From contig JBAIAC010000006.1 of NCBI GenBank assembly GCA_037349315.1, forward strand, positions 12,497,501 to 12,561,500: a stretch of 64,000 nucleotides of DNA, given 5' to 3'. A model generated the notes under the pieces. It ran no database searches. It had not been told where the DNA came from and saw nothing but the letters and a program-made list of their open reading frames with translations. This DNA is from Chelydra serpentina. Taxonomy: Eukaryota > Chordata > Testudines > Chelydridae. Position 1 is the stretch's first letter. Every line of letters begins with the position of its first letter. The translations under genes and the position numbers were made by a program. Positions 23,006 to 33,929 of the stretch are shown piece after piece.

Positions 23006-26000
23006 AATTTTCCCTCCAATTTCAACCCGTGACTCCTAATTATGCCCTCTTATTAAACCCTAAACAACCCCTAAACTCTGTCCTTGACATCTAGCCTGTT
23101 TCAAATACTTGCATATTGCTTCATGACCATTGCCTCTCCCAGGTGTCAATTAGCAAGATATACATATTTAGCTCCTTTAACCTTTCCTCATAATTCCATC
23201 CCTCTGTCCTCTGCACCTCCAAATACTTTGTGTTGCTTTTCTGTGAATTCCCTCCAGCGTCTCAACAACTTTCTAGTACTGGGAACAGGTTCCTAAAAGA
23301 GAAGCTGATTTTGTTACAGATTACTAGAATCAGAGTTACTTGGAAGCTGCCTACTTACTGTCCCAAATAATATGTGATTTGTGACGCTGCTACTGACACG
23401 GCTAAGTGGCTACGTGCACGGGGTTATTCCTGTCACTCCACAATCCTCTGCAGAGTCTGTAAAATAGAATTAACAAAGGTAACCAGAAAATATAAGGAAG
23501 TAATTATGTTTGTGATGGGGGGGGGGCAGGGGGAATGTGTAAAAAAGGCATTAAATGTTTTTTAAAGGCTTGTTTGGGATTGTGACTTCACAAGATTGTT
23601 AATCAAACAGTCTCTATAGATATAGATATACTTTTTCTTTTGTCATCACCTATTTAACTTAAACTCTTGTACAGTTGGCAATCATGTAAAAATTTTACCA
23701 GGAACAATTCTCCTCAGAAACCAGTCGGGTGGCTGCACAACTGTATGTGCATTATAGTAGATTTTAGGTTATTATTTTCTTTGAAGGGGGCGGGGCTAGC
23801 ATTCAGCAAATTAATCCTTAAAGGGCCCTCTGAATCCTGACTTATTTGAAATTAATCTTGAAGAAATGTTTCATCATTTTTCCATAGCTCCCTCATGCTC
23901 CCCCCACCCATCCTCTTCCCTTCTGCCACCAATGGCATGCCCCAAAGGCATCCTCTCTTCCTGCTCCTGCCTATCAATACCCTATCTGCCCCTTCTGTTT
24001 GCCTCCTTCCTATGTCTTTCCCTCCTTCTGTCCCATTTCTACCTCTTTCTCATACATCTTGGGGAGACTGGAAGATATTAACACTCACAGCTAGCCAACT
24101 GAGTGATCTCAACATCTCTTCCTTCCTGCTGGTGCCTACAATTGCAGAGGAAGAGTTGAGAGCAGCCCAAGCACTGACAGTAACACAGTAGCAAAAGGCC
24201 AGCATTGCTGGTGGTGGTGGTTTTTAGAGCAACAGAGTTAAAGCAGAGAAGCTGAGAGACTGACTAGGACTGTTTCCTCCCATGATAGATTTACAAATAC
24301 CTAAACAGCCCCTGCCAAATCAGGACTATTGGCATTTTTATCAAGTATTGTCCTGAAAAAGAAAAAAAAATCTGTCAAGTTTAAAAAGATTTAGCAGTCT
24401 TCCCCAATCCTTGCCTTCCACTGGAAGCTTTTACTTCAGTTCTGTAGTCCTCAGTTGAGTCCTATGAGAAATACACAGGGAAGGCCCGGATTAATATTCC
24501 TGATAATTCTAATATATAAATCAAGCAAAATATACTGGAATGAATAAGCACGCCCAATGAGAACTACGTGTTTCCAGAAGCCTGAGCAGTCTCAGTGTCA
24601 CTTGAGTGCTTGTGCAGTTAAAAGTACTATGCTTGCTGTTGGATAAGTCTCTTGAGTTCTTACTAAACTTCATAGGGACTTAAATAATTTCAGGCTTTCT
24701 TTATGCATCACGAAGAACCAAAAAAGGGCACAAACATCGTTTCCCTTGGCAGGTCACCTTTAAGATACATAAGTCATTATGAAATGTCTCGTTGCTTTCA
24801 CAAACTGGAGTCTGCTGAAACCATAATACACACAAAGTTTTACTTTTGAATAAGCCTGATTATCTCTGTCATTTGTTTTCACTTTTATTACTCTGCAGAA
24901 CATAAAAAGTAAGAAAAAGATTTTATTTTCCCCCTACATAGCATATAATTTACATCAGACATCCCAGAAGGTCAGTACCACTGGGGTGTCATTTAAGCAC
25001 AATGAATATAAAGTAATGAAGTTCTTGCCAGAGTGGATGGACATAACTTCTTAGAGAAAGAGAGAGTTTCCAAAGCATGTGGGGAAAACACAACGGGAGA
25101 CCGAGTGAATTCATCACACCACAAAAATGTCTCCATCCTGTCGACAAAGTCATTAAAGGAAAATGAACCATTGTTGCTCTAGACATTTGCATTCCTTTGG
25201 CACAGTAATTTCAGTACAGAAGCATTGGTGCAAGGAGATTTTGCACACATTGGAAAAAAATATATAGTGTCCAGAATATATAATAAAAGAAATCCTCCAT
25301 GTTCCAAAGAGGAGCCGGAGTCTCTACAGAAGCCGCAACTAATAAGAAATCATCTGCAGTAGGACAGAGCGGTCTCTTTTCCTCCTGCCAACAAGTCAAA
25401 CCAAATGGCAACATGGACAATTATTTTTGAATGACCCACAAATGATGTCCTCCTTTAATTATACCAATGTTTCTACCTTTTACTGAACCATGATGGTCCT
25501 CATTTTAAAGATGCCTTATTGAGGGGTTCTTCCCCCACCCCTCCGTTTTTGTAACTTACTTTGTTTGCTTTCACTAATGCTTTACAGTCTCCGTAGAAAC
25601 AATCTGGGAGGAATGTGGGGATTAGAGAGGTTTGCTGTATTCAATTTTATTTAATTTTCTGGCAAAGGGTGTCCAAATTATAGAAAAATGTCACATGTGT
25701 TTGCAGTCAATTGTAGCATATATCAGTTTCAGGTGCTAGGTTTTACTTTTAAATACAGATTTTTCTCATCATAGGAACACTACTTTAAAGTAAGAATGGC
25801 CAACATGCAGTGTATAACATCAAAGGTAATTCTAGAAAGCTGCAGCAGAATTGTTCATGTATGTGTCCCTTTATACATCAGCAGTTCCACTGTCCCTCTA
25901 AATTGACAGACTGGTGGAAAGAGAAACATGCAAACAAAGCCATCATCTTGATTATCAAAGCCTCACAGGAATGTGTTACAGTGGAAGCCACTTCTGTTTC

Positions 26001-26880
26001 ACCAGTTGCTTTGAAAAGAATAAGAGACAAATCATTAAACCATTTTTAAACACCTTCACTAAGAGAAAGTTACCTTTAAAAGATATATTAGAGCAGAGAA
26101 TTTACATAAACTGAACAGAGTGCAAGGGTAACAGCAGTGTGAGGGGGATGACACATGCCAGCAAACACCAATTCACACCTGCTAACTACTAAAATAAGTT
26201 TGCAGACAACAGCAAGCACGTTGCTTATCCATCATTTACAGTCACTGAAGTGCAGTGAGCTAAATCCACTCCCTGGCAATTGTCCCATTTAACTGGGCGT
26301 GCTGTTTATTAGGGTGCTGATTAAAGTGTACTCTATAATATAATAGGTATGTAGTTGCCAACTCCTATTTGCTTCTGGTTCATATGGATAAAATCACGAG
26401 AGCAGACCAGAACGATGTGAAAATAATGGTGTATTTTGTGCCAAAAGGATGGAAACTAAAGATCTGGAGCAATTTGGAGGAAACTAAAGATTTGGAAACA
26501 CAGCATTAGGTAGCACAACATGTTGTTATGACAGATCAGTTGTGTTGTGTGATCCAGATATGGCCTAGAGCCTCAATTTGTAATTATTATGTTACATGCA
26601 TACACCCTCCCTTCTATCAGCCCACAGGCCAAACACATACACATAAGCAACATACTACTGCAGTGGAAACAAATAGCAAAAGCTACAGTTGCAGTTGTAG
26701 TCCAGACTGACTTCGTTGATCTCAAGGAATCCCCGAGAGGCAAGGGCATGCAAAGACCTATTGTTTATGCACTGCCACCTGCTCCTTTCCCCTACCTAGC
26801 TCCCTTTCACTCCTCAGCTCAGACCAGCTGATTGCATAAGATGCACTGTCATCGTCTCCACAGACAGTTTAATGTGGGGA
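23006..26880. other. RUNX2: RUNX2 intron 1: no gene or clear repeat recognised
   Basis: Largely unique-looking sequence. A diverged stretch at 23.03-23.3 kb is written like antisense CR1 text (TAATTATGCCCTCTTATTAAA, TCTCAACAACTTTC) but is too degraded to call. A G-run lies at 23517-23532. The open frames have no recognisable domain. Conserved non-coding regulatory elements may be present but cannot be seen in a single sequence. Confidence 0.4.
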
Positions 26881-26887
26881 ATTTAGA

Positions 26888-26998
26888 GGGGTGCTGGAAC
26901 AATTTTTATAGTGGGGGTGCTGATGAAGGAAACCATGTATTTGGCATTTGTTATTACTACTTTAAGCCAGGGGGTGCGGTAGCACCCCTAATTCCAGC
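26888..26998. repeat. Small MITE-like inverted repeat
   Basis: GGGGTGCTGGAACAATTTTTA at the left is matched, inverted, by TAGCACCCCTAATTCCAGCA at the right. About 110 bp, non-coding. Confidence 0.5.
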
Positions 26999-27042
26999 AT
27001 CACCGGGAACTTGTGTACATTCCTGTATACTTAATCTGAAGT

Positions 27043-27238
27043 AAGGACTCATCTACAACTTGGAGTTAGCCACAATTCAGTTAACAGTGGCCAACAACCA
27101 ATATCGCTGCACCAGTGCAGACAAATATCATCATTTGCCCCAACTGAGTATACAGCGTTCCAAGAAAATGTAGCTTTCCTTGTTTGCACTGGTGCAGTTG
27201 TACCAACAGCTGACTCCCAAGTACAGACAAAGCCTAAC
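27043..27238. mobile_element. Degenerate MITE related to the GTCTACAC-end family
   Basis: The left end, GGACTCATCTACAACTTGGAG, and the right end, read on the - strand as AGGCTTTGTCTGTACTTGGGAG, form imperfect inverted repeats. Inner paired motifs are CACCAGTGCAGACAA and TTTGCACTGGTGCAG. Confidence 0.5.
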
Positions 27239-27448
27239 TTACTCTGATTTGCCCCAAAGATTTACAAATCTGCTCAACCTCCTGATTCTAGCTGCTTCCT
27301 GAACTGGTCGCACCAAGGTGCAGCAATTTCCTGATTTGGAATGCCAAGAAGACACTCTAGATCAGGGGTGGCCAACCTCTGGCTCCAGAGCCACATGCGG
27401 CTCTTCAGAAGTTAGTATGCGGCTCCTTGTATAGACACCGACTCCCAC

Positions 27449-27704
27449 AGGCGCCGACTTCCTGTAGCGCCGGTGGGAGCTCACGCCCAGCGTCGGGGGC
27501 GGGGCCCCGCCCCCGACGCCGGGCCCCGACGCCGACGCAACGTCGCCCAGCGTCGGGGGCGGGGCCCCGCAACGTCTCCTGGTGCTAAGGTAAGATGGCG
27601 GCGGGCCCCGGGGTTGGCGGGGAGCTGGCGGTGGGTGCGGAGCACCCACCAATTTTTCCCCGTGGGTGCTCCAGCCCCGGAGCACCCACGAAGTCGGCGC
27701 CTAT
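27449..27704. mobile_element. Nested GC-rich MITE with CAGGCGCCGACTTC-type ends
   Basis: The left end, CAGGCGCCGACTTC, and the right end, read on the - strand as TAGGCGCCGACTTC, are 14-bp inverted repeats with one mismatch. The flanks share CCGACTCC on both sides, as expected of a target duplication. Inside are the 26-bp palindrome at 27492, a 26-bp direct repeat (27485-27510 and 27545-27570, 60 bp apart), and an inverted pair built on GTGGGTGCTCC / GGAGCACCCAC. Confidence 0.65.
27492..27517. repeat. Perfect 26-bp GC palindrome
   Basis: The 13-base arm GTCGGGGGCGGGG is followed directly by its exact inverse. It could form a very stable hairpin or cruciform. It lies inside the nested transposon. 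Confidence 0.95.
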
Positions 27705-28070
27705 GCCGACTCCAGGGTTGGAGCTACAGGCGCCAACTTTCCAATGTGCCGGGGAGTGCTCACTGCTCAATCCCTAGCTCTGCCACAGGCCCTGCCCCCA
27801 CTCCACCCCTCCCACCCCTGAGCCTGCCATGCCCTCGCTCCTCCCTCCTCCCCCTCAGAGCCTCCTGCACGCCACGAAACAGCTAATCGGGAGGTGCGGG
27901 GAGTGAGGGGGAGGCGCTGATCAGTGGGGCTGCCAGTGAGTGGGAGGCGTTGGGAGCGGGTGGGAGGAGCTGATCAGGGGCTGCTGACGTATTACTGTGG
28001 CTCTTTGGCAAAGTACATTGGTAAATTCTGGCTCCTTCTCAGGCTCAAGTTGGCCACCCCTGCTCAAGAT

Positions 28071-30475
28071 TGTATCTGTAGGGATAGAACTACTCTAGAG
28101 AGATCTCTATGATTAAAAAGCCCCAATCAGGAGGGCTCAAACATTGAAGAATAAAGCCTGGTGCATAGTCCCCCTATTTGCCCATACATTTGGAGCTATG
28201 ACTAAAGCAAACGTGGAATGCTGTAGCTAAACTGTGAGCAGTAATCAGGCAGCACCACCCAGGACTCCCTAGCCAGGGAGGAGCAAACATAGCCAGCCAG
28301 AGTTCCTTCCAAACACAGCATGGAGCAGCCCAAGCTAGGAGCCCAGCTAGGAGATGTGCCAAAGTCAGCCAGAAGCATAGCAATTACTATAATAATTTAA
28401 ATTCGGGTCATCAGGACATTTACTGTCTTTTATGCAAGTGAAGTAAAATATATTAATCAAATATACAAATTAGAACATAATGTAGATTAAACAAAACTTT
28501 CAAATTTCAGAATCTTCAGTCTTAAAAAATAGGGATTTGGGGACAGACTTTGCCCCAGAGAACAGCTGGACTCTGAGCCCTTGTCACTCCCAACTCATGC
28601 ATCTGGCTTGCTATAGACCCTGGCCCTGGGCCTGTGATGGGTAGGGAGAATAAGCCAAAGGACTCAGCTCCCCTCTGCTCACAGAAGCAGAGTCACATAA
28701 AGCCCTATTACTTCTTTCTGGCCTGTATTTAGTATAATGAGAATTTCCAGAATTAAGCACATTCAAAACAGTAATTTTTGGAAATACAGGAACAGTGCCG
28801 AGAAGTTGCATCAAATTACTCCTGGGCTTCAGAGTAAATAACATCAGCCACAAGTTGCTAAGGATTTAATTTCCTCAGCGTCCTGAAACAAATTAATGTT
28901 ACTTGACCATGCAGAGCAGACAGAACGCTGAGTCTACAGTCTCATCTTCCCAAAACATTTATTTCTTTAATTCAGATGGTGTTCTGTGTCCATTACATTT
29001 CAGATAAAAATGCGTTGATTATCTTTGATGGTGACTCAGAGAAGCAATTCTTTTTCTTGATAAATGTTTGAATATTTAGGGCCAAATTCCACCATTAAAT
29101 ATAAGAATACAGCTCTCCTTGACTTCACGAAGAGTTGTGCATGTGTATCTAAGGGCATAATTTGTCCCTTGTGTTTTAGATTTCAGCACTTAGCTTCCAG
29201 TGTTAAGTAACCTATGGACTATAATGCACAGAGTACTATTACATATTTCTGCCTTTCTTTTGGCAATAAATCACTGCCTTTAACAAAGCTCCTGAGAATA
29301 TTCTTCTCTCTTTTCTAAACAGTCCTTCTTTTGTTTACAAGATGCTCCTCACGTACAGAGCTTTGATCATTTATGTGACTGGGAAACAGAACAGGATACA
29401 TTTTATTTCTGTGCTACTCCTCCCCCATTTCCATTCTGCCAGTTTCAATTCAGCACCATGGTACAATGGTAACAGGCACTTTAGAAACGCTGTTGAACAG
29501 ATTAGATGAACAGATTAGATTAGATAAAGTATAATTTTAAAATTGTGAACAGGTCAAAGTGTTGATTTAAATCTATCAAAACCTGCTTTGTTTCGGATTG
29601 ACTACATGAGATGCCCCATCTCCTTTCTCATGAACCAGTGTAATAGCTGAGCTCAGTTGAGGCATTTTTACTGACAGTCTCCATGGACTTGAGGCAAGGC
29701 ATAGGCAGTCGAGAACTCTAGATTCTGGAATATTTTCTCCTCTGTTCTTCCATCTGCTCTATATTATCAAGGAATTTATGCCATATTTGTCATAGATTAG
29801 CTGAGCGCCTATGGTTCCTCAGAGACCAATTCTTTTGGTCTTCAGGGCATGATGTAAGGCTCACCTATTTGCTCAAGCATTTGGGGCTGAGGAAGTGAAG
29901 AATGAGTACAAGAAGTTTATGGAGCTATGTTGTGTAAGTGCTGTGGTCCACATAGTGGGTTGTCCTGTCTCTGACAGAGGCAGGTATAAGATGCTACAGA
30001 GGAAGATAGAAAAAAATCCCATAGAGAATAATCCTGCAATAAACTGCCGCACTGGATATTTCTTCCTAATCTTCATAAATTGGTGGTTGATTTATGCTGT
30101 GAAGCATAAAGGTTTATATATCCTTTAAAAATATTTTAGTCTTATTTGATGTAACTGTGGATATTCTCATCATCTTAAATATTGACTTTCAGGGCATGCT
30201 GCAGTTTAGTAGAGATTTGGAAGTATGCGGTGGAAAGATTTGGAGGGATTGTTCATGAGGCTAGCTGCTTGTTCTAGATATTTCCTTATTTATTTCTGGT
30301 GGTAATTTGTGTCAAAACTATCTAGACTGCTAAACAGATGGCTGGTATATGTTTAGATTTCTACAGATGGAACTTTCAGTGGGAGTTGGGGCTCCTAACT
30401 CCCTTAGCTTTCTTTAAAAATCCCAGCCTAAATAAATATGTAAGTAAAATATAAATGTCTAATCTGTTTTTAAAT
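28071..30475. other. RUNX2: RUNX2 intron 1: mostly unique sequence
   Basis: No gene is recognised. A degenerate foldback repeat lies at about 29083-29170 (GGGCCAAATTCCACC left, central CTTGACTTCACG, right GGGCATAATTTGTCCC). A direct duplication of GAACAGATTAGAT occurs near 29495-29520. Confidence 0.4.
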
Positions 30476-30640
30476 CTTACTCAGCTCCTGGCCTCAAGGA
30501 TATTTGATGTCAATGAGTCCCACGGGTTGATTATGTGTTATATATAAAAGAAAAAATCATCTTGTATCAGTTTTTAAAGTGTTGCCTTTCAATTCTATTG
30601 ACTGTCCCCTTGTTCTTGTGTTATCTTAGCTTTGCCACAA
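30475..30640 (-). mobile_element. Old CR1 fragment
   Basis: The text CAATGAGTCCCACGGGTTGA followed by CCCCTTGTTCTTGTGTTAT matches, with gaps, the antisense CR1 block also present at 33.33 kb (CAATGAGTTCCACAGGTTGA). Short and diverged. Confidence 0.5.
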
Positions 30641-30859
30641 TAGCAACACCAAATGCAAAAAGGAAAACTCTCATCATGACCCACTTCTTCCATGATGCTT
30701 TCAAGAAACTGGCCAGCTAATAATGAACAGGCTGAGGGGTATTAGGATCTGGTTGATGTGAATTTAATAAAAACAAATCCCAATATATATACAAAAATGT
30801 ATATGATATGTATCAAAACTGTACATACTGAGATTGTATCCTTCTATCCCACACTGTGT

Positions 30860-31022
30860 ATATTGCTTGCCTTAAATCATAAGCTCCTTGGGGCCGGGAC
30901 TGTCTTCCGTGTGTATATGTGTGTGTGTGTACATTGCCTAGCACACTGTGGCCTGTGTGTGTGCGCGCGAACTCCGCATAACACATTGTGGCCACTACTA
31001 GAATCCAAACAATAAATAATAT
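30860..31022. repeat. Possible LINE/SINE 3'-tail relic
   Basis: The pattern TAAGCTCCTTGGGGCCGGGACTG, a TG-rich run, ACATTGCCTAGCACACTGTGG and a terminal AATAAATAAT resembles an old retroelement tail. The central GT run is a microsatellite. Family not certain. Confidence 0.4.
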
Positions 31023-31561
31023 CCAAGAACCAGGTGTGGGGGAAGAGGCAGGACATAGAAAGAGCAGGAGCGAGAAACAGAAAGAAAAGGAAGAAACACT
31101 AGTGGGAAGATGAAGGGGAAAATATCTGATGGGCTGTTGGAACAGTGGACTAAAACCATGCTAGACTTTGAAATAGCCACTTAGTATTCTTTGGTTCTCA
31201 GTGGAAGGAGCTCAAGAGACTACAGTTATGAGTGCAAGTACAAAAACCTAGATGAATAGTGTGCTAATCAAGGAATCATGGATAAGATAAATAGGTCAAT
31301 GGAAGAGATCAGTGGTCTAATCTGATATGGCAAATCATCTGATCCTTCAGCATTTTCACACTGAGAATTCCCAGGGCTTTCAGTAGGAGTTAACACATGA
31401 AAGTGCTCCAGGATTAAATAAAAATTATGAATATTACCTTTATATGCTAAATAGTAAATTACATTGATGATCATCTAGTCTGATCTCCGGTATAACATAG
31501 GCCATAAAATTTGACCCAGTAATCCCTGCATCAAGCCTGATAATATTTGGTTGAACCAGGG

Positions 31562-31741
31562 CAGTGTTTTTTTCACCTTTTTTCATTTGTGGACCCCTAA
31601 AAAATGTCAAATGGAGGTGTGAACCTCTTTGGAAATAGTAGTTGAAAACCACTGTTCTATGGTAACGACAACCTTTCACTGACCCCTTAGACATAGTCTG
31701 AGGACCCCTGGGGTCTGTGAACCACAATTTGAAAACCACTG
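31562..31741. mobile_element. Non-autonomous hAT-like element, 180 bp, with 8-bp TSD
   Basis: The left end is CAGTGTTTTTTTCACC and the right end, read on the - strand, is CAGTGGTTTTCAAATTGTGG. Flanking 8-mers: AACCAGGG (31554-31561) and AACTAGGG (31742-31749), one mismatch. The interior contains a pair of GACCCCTxxA motifs. No coding frame. Confidence 0.8.
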
Positions 31742-31989
31742 AACTAGGGGATATCATTTAGAAAGACATTAGAAAGTCTTGATTTGAAGATTCAAGTGTT
31801 GAAGAGTCTACTACTTAACTTGTGTTCCTGCCTACCATATTTATGTATATACTAGATCATAATGTATTAAACCCCACTAATAATTGTTAAGCAGCTAATA
31901 TACTCTGAGTATACAAAAGCATGGAAATTCACAGTTAATGCTGACATTGCAGACTTAACACTGTTGCAGTTTCACTCAGTTGTACCTTT

Positions 31990-32400
31990 ACTAGTGCTGA
32001 TATTTTGGAATAGCAAGGCTGTTTCTATCCTGGGAAAATTAGCTGTTTTTCACAACTGATGTTAAAACCTGTCCTCTCTCCACACTTGTTCAAGTGGTGT
32101 TGAAAATAGTTGTGATGCTGGTGTGAACAAGGTCTGCTGTCTTGAACACCCATTGTAACAAACTGTTCTGTACATCTTGAGCCAAATCCCACTTGCGTTA
32201 TTTCAGGCAAGTGGTCCCAAAGGCTCTCATCAAGTATGATTTACTACAGCAAGGGATAACTCAGTTGACATGGTCCACACTAGCAGGGCAACCATTTTCA
32301 ACAATACTTGTGGTGGGCCTTGGGTGGGAAACTGTTTTTAACACCACTTTATCAAAAATGGCTCATTTTCCAAGAGCAGACAAAGCCCGAGTGACATTAA
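31990..32400. repeat. Possible degenerate DNA-transposon relic
   Basis: Inverted similarity exists between the left part (GGGAAAATTAGCTGTTTTTC, GTGGTGTTGAAAATAGTTGTG) and the right part (TTTCAACAATACTTGTGGTGGG, AAAATGGCTCATTTTCC). Ends are unclear and no TSD is seen. Confidence 0.3.
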
Positions 32401-32574
32401 ATAGTATATGTGCTGAAATACAATAGGGTGAGGTAAGGATAGAGGATCATCACCCAACATTCTAGCCTTAACTCTGAATTTTCTTGTTTTACATTCAAAA
32501 CCCCTGACTCTCAAGTAGATTTTTCTGGTTAACCGCATTGGTAGTTTCATGTATTATAATGACAATATGAAGAA

Positions 32575-32749
32575 AACGAACATCAGAACATCCGTACTGA
32601 ATCAGATCAATGGCCCATCTAACCCAGTATCCTGTCTTCCGACAGTGGCTGGAACCAGACGCTTCAGTGGGAGTGAACAGAACAGGGCAATTTATCAAGT
32701 GATCCATCCCCTGTTGTCCATTCCCAGATTCTAGCAGTCAGAGGTTTAG
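32575..32749 (-). mobile_element. CR1 fragment, left half, split by a LINE insertion
   Basis: Antisense CR1 3' text: ATCAATGGCCCATCTAACCCAG, a CGACAGTGGCTGGAACCAGA block, then CTAGCAGTCAGAGGTTTAG. It resumes at 33212 with GGACACCCAGAG after the insertion. The 10-mer AGAGGTTTAG at 32740-32749 is the left copy of the target duplication. Confidence 0.8.
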
Positions 32750-33201
32750 GTAAATCACGCTTGGCAGCCGACAAAGCCTCCACATTGAGTTGTAACACGC
32801 ATAGAGCTGGACCAACGACATAGAAGTCACCGGGCTGCACGTTTGGGTTGTTGGTAATGACATTGCCAGGATTCATTGAGATGGTGCTCGTGGAATTCGG
32901 CTCACTGGTTGCATCATTAGCTTCCCTGACTGCTGTCAGGTACTGGTGGGTGGCGCAACGAGGACGCTTATCCATTGCCCCCAGACCTACGTGACAGCTG
33001 CCCATTTGCCATCATGTTGCCCATTATGGTCTCATCTGATCGCTGGGGCCTTCATGACAGCCCTTTGTGCAGCTCTGGTGCAACACAGACGATGATGCAC
33101 ATTGTGAATGAATGCCTGCTGACTAGGTTCAGCCTAGAAGAACTGCATCACTCCACTGAAGATGCCATCGCTTGGCTAGATGACTATGCACATGCTAAAT
33201 A
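32750..33201. mobile_element. Short non-LTR retrotransposon copy with inverted 5' part
   Basis: This 452-bp insert is bounded by identical 10-mers, AGAGGTTTAG (32740-32749 and 33202-33211). Its right part (about 32976-33200) reads on the + strand as the C-terminus of a LINE ORF2. It contains DRWGLHDSPLC, then Cys and His spaced as in a C-x-C..H..C finger (GATQTMMHIVNEC), a tail ending DYAHAK and a stop. Its left part reads on the - strand as the start of an endonuclease-type ORF (VLQLNVEALSAAKRDL), preceded by a proline- and asparagine-rich leader. The two parts face opposite ways, as in an internal-inversion (twin-primed) insertion with loss of the middle. The clade is not certain. Confidence 0.7.
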
Positions 33202-33211
33202 AGAGGTTTAG

Positions 33212-33425
33212 GGACACCCAGAGTATGGGTTTGCATCCCTGACCATCTTGCTAAAAGCCATTGATTGACCTATCCTCCTTGAACTTCTCTTATTCTTTTT
33301 TGAACCCAGTTATACTTTTGGCCTTTACAGCATCCCCTGGCAATGAGTTCCACAGGTTGACTGTGCATCATGCAAAGAAGTACTTCCTTATGTTAGTTTT
33401 AAACTGCCTACATGTATTATATGAG
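33212..33425 (-). mobile_element. CR1 fragment, right half
   Basis: Continues the antisense CR1 begun at 32575: GGACACCCAGAGTATGGG, then TTGACCTATCCTCCTTGAAC, TTTTTGAACCCAGTTATAC and CAATGAGTTCCACAGGTTGA, fading near 33420. Confidence 0.75.
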
Positions 33426-33444
33426 AAAGACTTCATAGATGGGA

Positions 33445-33545
33445 AGGGCGTGATTCTCCTCTCACACTACAGTACATTAGGAGTAACGTCACTGAAGTCA
33501 ACAGAATTATCCTGGTGTAAAATAGGAGGAAGTCAGAAGAACTCC
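33445..33545. repeat. Foldback-type short repeat
   Basis: GGGCGTGATTCTCCTCTCACAC at the left, a central CACTGAAGTCAACAGAATT, and TGGTGTAAAATAGGAGGAAGTCAGAA at the right form an imperfect inverted repeat. Confidence 0.5.
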
Positions 33546-33699
33546 TAAGCTTAATAGTTCTGAAAAGTCTGTCATGGAAATACCTATTGAAATAACTAAT
33601 ATGAGAAATATTTAATCACTTGATTTCAATGACTGTTTTGAGCAATTACATCTCATTGCATCCTTATAATAAAATGTAGGCAGGAGAATGCCTAATGAG

Positions 33700-33925
33700 C
33701 AGAACACAAGTCTGGGTGGTAGAATCTGACCAACTACGAGAACAGAAAATCGTCCCCAGATCTAACTAACTCACTGTGACCATGAGCGAGCAATTTAACT
33801 TCTGTATCTATCAGTTTCCCCATATGTAATTGGTGTTGATAATATTTACCTACCTGACAAGGGTGTTTTGAGACTTAATTAATTTTCATTATGAGATCTA
33901 TCTATTTATCTATCTCAGATATATA
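33700..33925 (+). mobile_element. MIR/L2-like ancient SINE relic
   Basis: Contains ACTCACTGTGACCATGAGCGAGCAATTTAACTT..., then TATCAGTTTCCCCATATGTAA and a tail with AATATTTACCTACCTGACAAGGGTGTTTTGAGACTTAATTAA. The order of the GTGACC-GAGCAA-TTAACTTCT and CAGTTTCCCCAT blocks matches the MIR/CORE-SINE and L2 3' region known from amniotes. Confidence 0.65.
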
Positions 33926-33929
33926 AAAG

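Larger units (their letters stand above)
27363..28062. mobile_element. hAT-like element, 700 bp, with 8-bp TSD and a nested GC-rich element
   Basis: The terminal inverted repeats are CAGGGGTGGCCAACCTCTGG at the left and CAGGGGTGGCCAACTTGAGC at the right (read on the - strand). The flanking 8-mers are CTCTAGAT (27355-27362) and CTCAAGAT (28063-28070), with one mismatch. CGGCTCTTCAG and GCGGCTCC lie inside the left end and a matching TGGCTCTTTGGC inside the right. The middle holds a second GC-rich element (27449-27702). No transposase is visible. The long GC-rich open frames here are not genes. Confidence 0.88.

Noticed and set aside
27362..27886. GC-rich frames of about 107-137 codons near 27.4-27.9 kb as genes
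   Set aside because: They lie wholly inside transposon sequence with TIRs and TSD and have repetitive, low-complexity products.
32664..33202. Host gene split over two strands at 32.7-33.2 kb
   Set aside because: The conserved-looking peptides are LINE ORF2 start and end, and the block is bounded by a 10-bp target duplication inside CR1.
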